Assembly: GCF_034674885.1 (NCBI RefSeq)
Contig: NZ_JAUCDS010000004.1
Location: 1-64,000 of the forward strand
Reading direction: 5' to 3'
Length of the DNA stretch: 64,000 nt
Origin: Castellaniella sp034674885
GTDB lineage: Bacteria > Pseudomonadota > Gammaproteobacteria > Burkholderiales > Burkholderiaceae_B
The notes beneath the pieces are model-generated. The model made no database searches and was not told the origin of the DNA. It saw only the letters and a list, made by a program, of their open reading frames with translations. Shown piece after piece: positions 57,233 to 64,000 of this stretch. The position numbers and the translations under genes are program-made. The first letter of the stretch is position 1, and the number at the start of each line of letters is the position of its first letter.

Positions 57233-57410
57233 GTCGGAGCCATCGAAAAAAATTGCCGGCGGATGCCGACCCACGGCAATGCGGGTCAGCGTTGTACTAT
57301 ACGCGCTGCATCCCGGCAGCTAGACAATCAATAGCAGCGACAAGTCCCGGCAATTCGGGCAATTCGCGATATCAACCTAACTAAGCCCCAAAAACAGGGC
57401 TTTTCAGGGC

Positions 57411-57443
57411 TTGCCGGAACTGCAATCCCCGCCATAATGGCGG
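57411..57443 (+). promoter_or_regulatory. Promoter of the fliF operon with overlapping palindrome
   Basis: TTGCCG (57411-57416), a 16-bp spacer and CATAAT (57433-57438) form a plausible sigma-70 promoter about 100 bp before fliF. The palindrome CCGCCA-TAA-TGGCGG (57429-57443) surrounds the -10. The remainder of the 311-bp fliE/fliF gap holds a GC-rich hairpin-like AGCCC/GGGCT pair but no gene. FlhDC control is likely for this gene class, but I did not resolve FlhDC boxes. Confidence 0.45.
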
Positions 57444-57543
57444 CCATCCATCTTCCATACTGCCGCATCAGCATGCACATCATCCAGACCCACGGTTTCT
57501 GGCCCGGGCGCAGCCTGGCGGCCCCCTCTGTATCTCCCGCTCG

Positions 57544-59229
57544 ATGAACCCAATTGCCGACTGGATGAATAAAAATCCCGCCTTGGCGCGGCTGGCTGCA
57601 CTGCCACGCCCCGTGCTGCTCGGCCTGGCCGCTGCTGTCGTCGCCCTGCTGGTCGTCGCGTCCATGTGGATGCGCGAACCCGACTACAAAACCCTGTTCT
57701 CCAACGTTGAGTCCCGCGACGGCGGCGCCATCGTGTCGGTTCTGAACCAGCGCAACGTTCCCTATAAATTCGCCGACAACGGTGCCACCATTCTGGTGCC
57801 CGCCGATCAGGTCTATGCGCTGCGACTGCAACTGGCCGAACAGGGCCTGCCGCGCGGCGGCAGCGTGGGTTTCGAACTGCTGGACAAACCCCAGTTCGGG
57901 GCCAGCCAGTTCACGGAACAGATCACCTATCAACGCGCCCTGGAAGGCGAACTGGCACGTTCCATCGAAGCCCTGCATCCGGTCAAATCCGCGCGAGTGC
58001 ACCTCGCCATCCCCCGCCAATCGCTGTTCGTGCGCGACCGGGAAGCCCCCACCGCATCGGTCCTGGTCACTCTGTTCCCCGCGCGCAGCCTCAGCGAGGC
58101 CCAGGTCTCGGCCATCACCTGGCTGGTATCGTCCAGCGTGCCGAAGCTCAATGCCGAGAACGTGTCCATCGTCGACCAAGATGGCCACCTGCTGTCCAAA
58201 CCAGGCGGCGAAGCCGGTATGGACAGCACTCGGCGCAATTTCGTCACAGACATCGAACAGCGCACCACCCAGCGCATCCTGACCCTGCTGACCCCCATCG
58301 TCGGGCCGGGCAACGTCCGCGCCCAGGTCAGCGCCGACGTTGATTTCTCCCAACGCGAGCAGACCTCCGAGACCTACCGTCCCAACGAGACTCCGGGCAC
58401 GGCGGCAGTGCGCAGCAAGCAGACCAGCGATTCCATGCAAAACGGCGTATCTTCGCCCGAAGGCGTGCCCGGCGCTCTGACCAATCAGCCTCCGGCCAAT
58501 GCCACAGCCCCCATCCAGACGGCTGCCGCCGCCGCACCGGCCCAGGCCGGCGCCAATGCGCAGAATCCGGCCCAGGGCACGGCTGCCCAGGCCCAGCAGA
58601 ACACAGTCAACGGCGTGCCCGTGCCTGCGCCCGCCAACCGGGGATCGGCGCGCAACGACGCAACCGTCAACTACGAAGTCGACCGCACGATCAGTCACGT
58701 CAAACACGAGCTGGGCGCGATTCAGCGCTTGTCAGTGGCCGTCGTCGTCAACTATCGTGACAAGGCAGGCGAGCCCGCGCCGCTGGATCAGTCCGAAATG
58801 GACAACATCAACGCGCTGGTCAAACAGGCCATGGGCTACTCGATGGATCGGGGCGACACCCTCAGCGTGGTGAACAGCGAATTCACCAACCAGGAACCAA
58901 CATTCAAGCCGTGGGAAAACCCGGCATACCAGAGCCTGGCCCTGCAGATCGGCAAAGTACTCCTGATCCTGGTGGTGCTGTTCTTCCTGTGGCGTTCGGT
59001 CGTGCGCCCTATCGTGCAGGGCTTCGCCAATGCCCAGGTCGAACGCGTCAAGAACGAGGCCCACCTGGAAACCATGCGCGAACAGCGCCGCCAGGACGAA
59101 CTGAGGGCCTCCGAAATGAACCGCTACGAGGAAAACCTGGACACCGCCCGCGAGCTGGCTCAGCGCGACCCGCGCGCCGTCGCCATGGTGTTGCGATCCT
59201 GGATGGACTCCAAAAATGCCAAATCCTGA
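57544..59229 (+). CDS. fliF: Flagellar MS-ring protein FliF
   Basis: A 561-residue inner-membrane ring protein. TM1 lies at about 18-38 (LPRPVLLGLAAAVVALLVVAS), followed by ring-building motifs (YKTLFSNVESRDGGAIV, PRGGSVGFELLDKPQFGASQFTEQ, LEGELARSIEAL). A low-complexity Ala/Gln/Pro region covers about 300-360. TM2 is near 465-485 (VLLILVVLFFLWRSVV). The C-terminal tail (MVLRSWMD) binds FliG. It is first gene of fliFGHIJK and overlaps fliG by 14 bp. Confidence 0.96.
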   Translation: MNPIADWMNKNPALARLAALPRPVLLGLAAAVVALLVVASMWMREPDYKTLFSNVESRDGGAIVSVLNQRNVPYKFADNGATILVPADQVYALRLQLAEQGLPRGGSVGFELLDKPQFGASQFTEQITYQRALEGELARSIEALHPVKSARVHLAIPRQSLFVRDREAPTASVLVTLFPARSLSEAQVSAITWLVSSSVPKLNAENVSIVDQDGHLLSKPGGEAGMDSTRRNFVTDIEQRTTQRILTLLTPIVGPGNVRAQVSADVDFSQREQTSETYRPNETPGTAAVRSKQTSDSMQNGVSSPEGVPGALTNQPPANATAPIQTAAAAAPAQAGANAQNPAQGTAAQAQQNTVNGVPVPAPANRGSARNDATVNYEVDRTISHVKHELGAIQRLSVAVVVNYRDKAGEPAPLDQSEMDNINALVKQAMGYSMDRGDTLSVVNSEFTNQEPTFKPWENPAYQSLALQIGKVLLILVVLFFLWRSVVRPIVQGFANAQVERVKNEAHLETMREQRRQDELRASEMNRYEENLDTARELAQRDPRAVAMVLRSWMDSKNAKS

Positions 59230-60217
59230 ACCCGACCTGACTCGCTGCGCCATCCTCATGATGTCCCTGGGTGAGGATGCCGCCGCCGAAGTCTTCAAAT
59301 ACCTGTCCTCGCGCGAGGTCCAGCAGATCGGCTCGGCCATGGCCAACCTGAAACAGGTCACACGCGCCGATGTCGACCAGGTCCTGGAAGACTTCCGCCG
59401 CGAAGCCGACCAGTTCATGGCTGTGACCCTGGGGTCGGACGACTACATCCGCTCGGTGCTGACCAAAGCGCTGGGTACCGACCGCGCCGCCAGTCTGATC
59501 GAAGACATCCTGGAAGCCGGCGAAGGCACGGGTTCAGGCATCGACGCCCTGAATTGGCTGGAGCCCTCCAACGTTGCCGAACTGATCGCCGACGAGCACC
59601 CGCAGATCATCGCCACGATCCTGGTCCACCTGGAACGCGACAGGGCCTCTGCGGTGCTGGCCCTGCTCAACGAACGCTCACGCAACGACGTGATGATGCG
59701 TATCGCCACCTTCGGCGGCGTACAGCCGGCCGCCCTGCACGAACTGACCGACGTCCTGAACGAAGTCCTGTCCGGCCAGGGTGCCAAGCGCTCGAAGATG
59801 GGCGGCGTGCGCACGGCGGCGGAAATCCTGAACTTCATGAACACCACGGAAGAAGAAGCCGTGGTCAGCAGCCTGCGCGAGGTCGACGCCGACCTGGCGC
59901 AGCGCATCGTGGACGAAATGTTCGTCTTCGACAACCTGGCCGACGTCGAAGACGCGGCCATCCAGCTGATCCTGAAGGAAATCGACACGGCCTCGCTGAC
60001 CATCGCACTGAAGGGTGCCAGCGAGGAACTCTGCGCCAAATTCTTCAAGAACATGTCCAACCGCGCCGCCGAGATCCTGCGCGACGACCTCGAAGCCCAA
60101 GGCCCGGTGCGCATGTCCCGCGTCGAAACGGAACAGAAAGCCATCCTCATGGTGGCCCGCAAACTGGCCGATGCGGGCCAGATCAACCTGAGCATGGGCA
60201 ACGATCAGTATGTCTGA
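59216..60217 (+). CDS. fliG: Flagellar motor switch protein FliG
   Basis: A 333-residue rotor protein. The N-terminal domain (CAILMMSLGEDAAAEVFKYL) docks on FliF. The middle domain contains the EHPQ motif in LIADEHPQIIATILVHL, and the C-terminal domain holds the charged stator-contact helix (IVDEMFVFDNLADVEDAAIQ, then LKEIDTASL). Length and all motifs are normal. It overlaps fliF by 14 bp and fliH by 8 bp. Confidence 0.97.
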   Translation: MPNPEPDLTRCAILMMSLGEDAAAEVFKYLSSREVQQIGSAMANLKQVTRADVDQVLEDFRREADQFMAVTLGSDDYIRSVLTKALGTDRAASLIEDILEAGEGTGSGIDALNWLEPSNVAELIADEHPQIIATILVHLERDRASAVLALLNERSRNDVMMRIATFGGVQPAALHELTDVLNEVLSGQGAKRSKMGGVRTAAEILNFMNTTEEEAVVSSLREVDADLAQRIVDEMFVFDNLADVEDAAIQLILKEIDTASLTIALKGASEELCAKFFKNMSNRAAEILRDDLEAQGPVRMSRVETEQKAILMVARKLADAGQINLSMGNDQYV

Positions 60218-61004
60218 CGACAAGCCTTCCATGGACCTCCAGATGCGCGCCCGCTGGCAGCGCTGGGAGATGGACTCCCTGGAATCCTTGCGGACTCAAT
60301 ACAAACGCCGGGCTACCGACACCGAAACCGCCCAGGCCGAAGTGCTGCGCCGCCGCGCCCAGGCTCTGTCCCAGGCACGCCAGGAAGGCCTGGACAAGGG
60401 CTACCGGGAAGGCTACGACAAAGGCCAGTCCGAGGGTCACGCCCAAGGCCTGGAGATCGGCCGCGCCGAGGGTCACGCCCAAGGGCTGGCCGCAGGGCGG
60501 GCCGAGGGCTACGCCCAGGGGCTGGAATCGGGGCATGCTGAAGGCACTGCGCAGATTCACGAGCAGGCTGCCCGGCTGGATGCCCTGGCCCAGGCCTGCG
60601 CGGGCGCGCTGAACGATCTGGAAGCAGAAGTCGGCCAATCCCTGATCCAGCTGGCCATCCGCATCGCAGAGCAGGTGCTGCACGACCAGCTGCGCGAGCA
60701 CCCCGACCACATCCTCGCCGTGGTCCGGGACGTGCTGCAGTCCCGCCCGGAACCCGGGTCCCCCCTGAATCTGCGCCTGAATCCCGACGATCTTGGCATG
60801 GTCAATACCGTCCTGCAACAGAGCCCCGATCACGCCAGCTACCGCCTGATCGCCGACGAACGCATCACGCGGGGCGGCTGTCTGGCGGAAACCGTGCTGG
60901 GGTCCGTGGACGCTACGCTGGAAACCCGCTGGCAGCGCATCGTATCCGCCCTGGGCCGGAAAACCGAGGCCCCCTCGAACCCTCATCGCCATGACAGCCT
61001 CTGA
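60210..61004 (+). CDS. fliH: Flagellar assembly protein FliH
   Basis: A 264-residue regulator that holds the FliI ATPase and links it to the export gate. Residues about 60-110 are a run of GxxxG-type repeats (GYREGYDKGQSEGHAQG, GRAEGHAQGLAAGRAEG), a hallmark of FliH that packs two helices. The C-terminal domain (LIQLAIRIAEQVLHDQLRE, then LRLNPDDLGMV) resembles ATPase peripheral stalk subunits. The repeat is also visible in DNA. It overlaps fliG and fliI. Confidence 0.93.
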   Translation: MSDDKPSMDLQMRARWQRWEMDSLESLRTQYKRRATDTETAQAEVLRRRAQALSQARQEGLDKGYREGYDKGQSEGHAQGLEIGRAEGHAQGLAAGRAEGYAQGLESGHAEGTAQIHEQAARLDALAQACAGALNDLEAEVGQSLIQLAIRIAEQVLHDQLREHPDHILAVVRDVLQSRPEPGSPLNLRLNPDDLGMVNTVLQQSPDHASYRLIADERITRGGCLAETVLGSVDATLETRWQRIVSALGRKTEAPSNPHRHDSL

Positions 61005-62457
61005 TTCCACTCTGGACAGTGCCGGCGCCCGCTGGCGCGCCCAGATGGAGGCCTGCGAGCAGCGTATCGAGGTCCGCCAATCCACCCGCCGCCAGGGCCG
61101 CGTCACGCGTGCCACCGGCCTGGTCCTGGAAGCCACAGGGCTGCAATTGCCAGTGGGCGCGGCATGTCAGGTGCAGGTCTCACCCGAACACGATCTGTGG
61201 GCTGATGCCGAGGTCGTGGGCTTTCACGCCGACACCCTGTACCTGATGCCGCAAAGCGACACGACCGGTCTGCGCCCCGGGGCGCGCGTGGTGCCAGCGG
61301 AAACCTTGCTGCTGGACCCCGTTCCCCTGCCCACCCGATTCCGCACGCCCCCCCTCCTGCCGATCGGCACGGACCAGGCGAGGCATCTGCCTGTCGGCAT
61401 GGCCCTGTTGGGCCGGGTGCTGGATGGCGCTGGCCGGCCACTGGACGGCAAACCGCTACCCACTGATCTGGACACCGCGCCCCTGATGGCCACACAGATC
61501 AATCCGCTGACCCGCGCTCCGGTCGATACGGTGCTGGACGTCGGGGTTCGTGCCATCAACGGCCTGCTGACGGTAGGCCGGGGCCAACGCATGGGCCTGT
61601 TCGCCGGCTCGGGCGTGGGAAAAAGCGTGCTGCTGGGCATGATGGCCCGCTACACCCGCGCCGACGTGATCGTGGTCGGCCTGATCGGCGAACGGGGCCG
61701 CGAAGTCAAGGAATTCATCGAGCTGAACCTGGGCCCCGACGGCCTGGCCCGTTCGGTCGTGGTGGCGGCCCCGGCCGACGTCTCCCCCCTGCTGCGCCTG
61801 CAGGGCGCGGTCTATGCCACCCGCCTGGCCGAGTTCTTCCGCGACCAGGGCAAGCACGTGCTGCTGATCATGGATTCCCTGACGCGCTACGCCATGGCGC
61901 AGCGCGAGATTGCCCTGGCCATCGGCGAACCCCCCGCGACCAAGGGCTATCCTCCCTCGGTCTTCGCCAAGCTGCCGGCCCTGGTCGAACGTGCCGGCAA
62001 CGGGGCGCCGCAAGGCGACCGCCCAGCCGGATCCATCACGGCGTTCTACACGGTGCTGACCGAAGGCGACGACCAGCAGGACCCGATTGCCGATTCCGCC
62101 CGCGCCATCCTGGACGGGCACATCGTGCTGTCGCGCGCCCTGGCGGAATCCGGCCACTACCCGGCCATCGACATCGAGGCCTCGATCTCCCGGGTCATGT
62201 CGGCCATCGTGCCGGCCAGCCAGTTCCGCTGTGTCCACCAGTTCAAACGCATGGTCTCGCGCTACCAGCGCAACCGCGATCTGATCGCCGTGGGGGCCTA
62301 TACTGCGGGGAACGACCCTGAAATCGATCAGGCCATCGAGCGTTACCCATGGCTCGAGGGCTATCTGCAGCAAGGTATCGACGTGCAAGTAGGCTACCCG
62401 GATGCCGTCGCGGCCCTGGCGGGCGTCCTGGGCCAGGAGATCACCCATGAACCCTGA
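60991..62457 (+). CDS. fliI: Flagellum-specific ATP synthase FliI
   Basis: A 488-residue type III export ATPase related to the F1 beta subunit. It has Walker A GLFAGSGVGKSVLLG (about residues 203-217), GLIGERGREVKEFIE, Walker B KHVLLIMDSLTRYAMAQRE, and the arginine-finger region SISRVM. It energises unfolding and docking of export substrates with FliH and FliJ. It overlaps fliH by 14 bp and fliJ by 11 bp, so the three are coupled. Confidence 0.97.
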   Translation: MTASDSTLDSAGARWRAQMEACEQRIEVRQSTRRQGRVTRATGLVLEATGLQLPVGAACQVQVSPEHDLWADAEVVGFHADTLYLMPQSDTTGLRPGARVVPAETLLLDPVPLPTRFRTPPLLPIGTDQARHLPVGMALLGRVLDGAGRPLDGKPLPTDLDTAPLMATQINPLTRAPVDTVLDVGVRAINGLLTVGRGQRMGLFAGSGVGKSVLLGMMARYTRADVIVVGLIGERGREVKEFIELNLGPDGLARSVVVAAPADVSPLLRLQGAVYATRLAEFFRDQGKHVLLIMDSLTRYAMAQREIALAIGEPPATKGYPPSVFAKLPALVERAGNGAPQGDRPAGSITAFYTVLTEGDDQQDPIADSARAILDGHIVLSRALAESGHYPAIDIEASISRVMSAIVPASQFRCVHQFKRMVSRYQRNRDLIAVGAYTAGNDPEIDQAIERYPWLEGYLQQGIDVQVGYPDAVAALAGVLGQEITHEP

Positions 62458-62896
62458 AACCCCCTTGGACGTCCTGATCAATCTGACCCAGGACAAACTG
62501 GACGAAGCCGGGCGCGCTCTGGCCGAACTCGGCACCCAGCGCCGCGAAGCGCAGGGCCAGCTCACTACCCTGGATGGCTACCGCAACGATTACACGCTGC
62601 GCCTGCAGAACACGACTGAAAGTGGTGTAACGGCCTCGAATTACCATAACTTTAGGCACTTTATCGCCACATTGGACGAGGCCATTTCCCAGCAAAATAG
62701 AATCCTCGCCCAGATCGACACGCGAATCGTCGCCGGCCGCCAGCAGTGGCGTGACGAAAAGCGCCGTCTGAGCTCGTACGAAACCCTGAAGTCCCGTCAG
62801 CTGAACCAGTTGCAAGCCCGGGAACAACGCCGCGAACAGCGCGCCAGCGACGAAGCCGCTGCCAGTCTGTACCGACGCCTGCGACAGCCTCACTGA
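62447..62896 (+). CDS. fliJ: Flagellar export chaperone FliJ
   Basis: A 149-residue, almost fully helical and highly charged protein that forms a coiled coil, like the stalk inside the FliI ring (DVLINLTQDKLDEAGRALAEL near the start, EQRREQRASDEAAASLYRR at the end). Sequence conservation is low, but length, coiled-coil character and position between fliI and fliK make the call firm. The ATG at 62447 lies within the end of fliI and is preferred to a start 15 codons upstream. Confidence 0.92.
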   Translation: MNPETPLDVLINLTQDKLDEAGRALAELGTQRREAQGQLTTLDGYRNDYTLRLQNTTESGVTASNYHNFRHFIATLDEAISQQNRILAQIDTRIVAGRQQWRDEKRRLSSYETLKSRQLNQLQAREQRREQRASDEAAASLYRRLRQPH

Positions 62897-62909
62897 GCCC
62901 GACCGAGCC

Positions 62910-64000
62910 ATGAACATGCCCGTTCTTCCTGCCGTCCACGCCACCCCGCCAGCCGCCGATACGCCGGCGCGCGCGACCGACGCTGGCTCGCCTCAGGACA
63001 CCCCTGCATTTTCAAACGTGCTGTCCAGCCAGCGCAACGCCACGACGAGCGACAAAACCCCGGCAGCCCCCTCGAAAGACCGCGCCGATACGGCGCGCTC
63101 CGATGCGAAAAAGCAAGACCCTCTGGGCCCCGACGAAACCCTGGCGCTGATCCTGGACAGCACCGCGCTGCCGCTGATGCAGCCCGTCGCTCAGATACCG
63201 GCCACGCTGCGGCACCAGGCCGGTGCCGCCCGGTCCGGCAACGACACCGCAACCGATGCGCCAGCGGCTTCGCGGCGCGGCGCCGACGCCACCGCCTTGC
63301 TGGCCGATGCCGCCGATACCACAGACACCCTGGCGGCCGCAGACGCCACACGATCCCGATCCATGCGCACGGGTTCCGTTTCCGCACAGGTGGTCCTGGC
63401 CTCGGCCACTCGGGCTCCGCTCCAGGCTGCGGAAACCGCTGCTCCCGCAGCCGGCCGGGCTGCCGCGACCAATCGCGCCGGCGCCCTGCCGCCCACCATC
63501 GCCGACGGCAAGACCGCGCTGGCCAATACGCTGGACACTGCCCTCGCCACCACGTCTGCCACTTCGTCGCATCCGCACGCAGCACGCTCGGCGGCCGCAC
63601 CCGATGCGCTGGCCGGCACGCAGGGCACCCCGCTGGGTGCCACGATGCTGCCTGCCACCGCCAGCGCCACGCTGCAGGCACCGCTCCAGCCCTCCGTGTC
63701 CACGCCTCTGGGCAACCCCCAGTGGCCCCAGGATTTCAGCCGTCAGGTGCTGAATCTGGTGCAGTCGGGCACGGCATCCGGCCATACCGTGACGATGCAC
63801 GTCAATCCGCCGGAACTGGGCCCGATCCATATAACCCTGCATCTGGGCGATTCGCTGACTCAGGCCTCATTCGTCTCGCCTCACGCCAACGTGCGTCAGG
63901 CCCTGGAAAACGCGCTGCCGCATCTGGAGCAGCAACTGGCTCAGGCCGGACTGTCGCTGGGCCAGGCCAACGTCAGTGATCAACAGGCCGGTCAGCAGCA
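62910..64000 (+). CDS. fliK: Flagellar hook-length control protein FliK, 3' end outside window
   Basis: An open frame from ATG 62910 through the window end (363 codons seen). The long N-terminal part is Ala/Thr/Asp-rich and low in complexity, as in FliK rulers. The end is the conserved C-terminal domain: WPQDFSRQVLNLVQSG and TMHVNPPELGPIHITLHLG (about residues 271-310), followed by VRQALENALPHLEQQLAQAGL. It measures hook length and switches export specificity through FlhB. It starts 13 bp after fliJ. The stop codon is not in view. Confidence 0.93.
   Translation, partial: MNMPVLPAVHATPPAADTPARATDAGSPQDTPAFSNVLSSQRNATTSDKTPAAPSKDRADTARSDAKKQDPLGPDETLALILDSTALPLMQPVAQIPATLRHQAGAARSGNDTATDAPAASRRGADATALLADAADTTDTLAAADATRSRSMRTGSVSAQVVLASATRAPLQAAETAAPAAGRAAATNRAGALPPTIADGKTALANTLDTALATTSATSSHPHAARSAAAPDALAGTQGTPLGATMLPATASATLQAPLQPSVSTPLGNPQWPQDFSRQVLNLVQSGTASGHTVTMHVNPPELGPIHITLHLGDSLTQASFVSPHANVRQALENALPHLEQQLAQAGLSLGQANVSDQQAGQQ

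Overview
The window is one contiguous, GC-rich bacterial chromosome segment with dense gene packing, many start/stop overlaps and a strong third-position G/C bias. The gene content and order suggest a motile betaproteobacterium of the order Burkholderiales, probably family Alcaligenaceae (relatives of Bordetella or Castellaniella). The pointers are the exbBD-lpxK-trm112-kdsB-adk cluster, the argF/DUF3579 pair, the long-type PutA, and the flaG-fliDST-fliK-like-flhB-like / fliE / fliFGHIJK layout. This placement is inference from gene order and remembered families, not from a search. I see no transposase, integrase, rRNA operon or CRISPR array.

Layout: (1) 1-3.7 kb holds livHMGF, a branched-chain amino acid type ABC importer cut at its 5' end, followed by a small parvulin. 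(2) 3.8-8.0 kb holds a GntR/FCD regulator divergent from a TRAP transporter (dctPQM) that ends in a type II dehydroquinase-like gene. An 81-bp repeat present in nearly three copies, each carrying a terminator hairpin, separates it from putA (8.2-12.0 kb). (3) 12.1-18.5 kb, minus strand, holds clpS, clpA, pqiA, pqiB and pqiC; clpA, pqiA and pqiB overlap. (4) 18.6-21.4 kb holds a cold shock protein, a DUF192 protein, sodB and xseA. (5) 21.4-28.3 kb holds exbB-exbD-lpxK-trm112-kdsB-adk-SDR-murJ-rpsT, preceded by a structured AT-rich intergenic region. (6) 28.4-31.5 kb holds argF, DUF3579, argG and tRNA-Ala(CGC).

(7) 31.6-46.2 kb is the most accessory-looking part. It holds a Tat-targeted small subunit plus GMC flavoprotein dehydrogenase, an Ada protein that has lost most of its zinc ligands, a universal stress protein, a lipoprotein sulfatase with a dockerin-like tail between two direct repeats, a shortened TMEM175-type channel, three chemoreceptors around a diheme cytochrome c gene, and an exported PIG-L deacetylase. 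(8) 46.2-51.6 kb returns to housekeeping genes: rpsP-rimM-trmD, a TusA-like gene, alaS and a hemerythrin protein. (9) 51.7-64 kb is flagellar: fliA divergent from flaG-fliD-fliS-fliT-fliK-like-flhB-like, then fliE divergent from fliFGHIJ and fliK, the last cut by the window end. A sigma-28 type promoter in front of flaG fits control by the adjacent fliA product.

The points most worth following are the degenerate Ada metal centre, the sulfatase island with its flanking repeats and the shortened TMEM175 beside it, the dehydroquinase-like protein lacking a normally conserved histidine inside a TRAP operon, the promoter/inverted-repeat/DnaA-box region before exbB, and the triplicated terminator.
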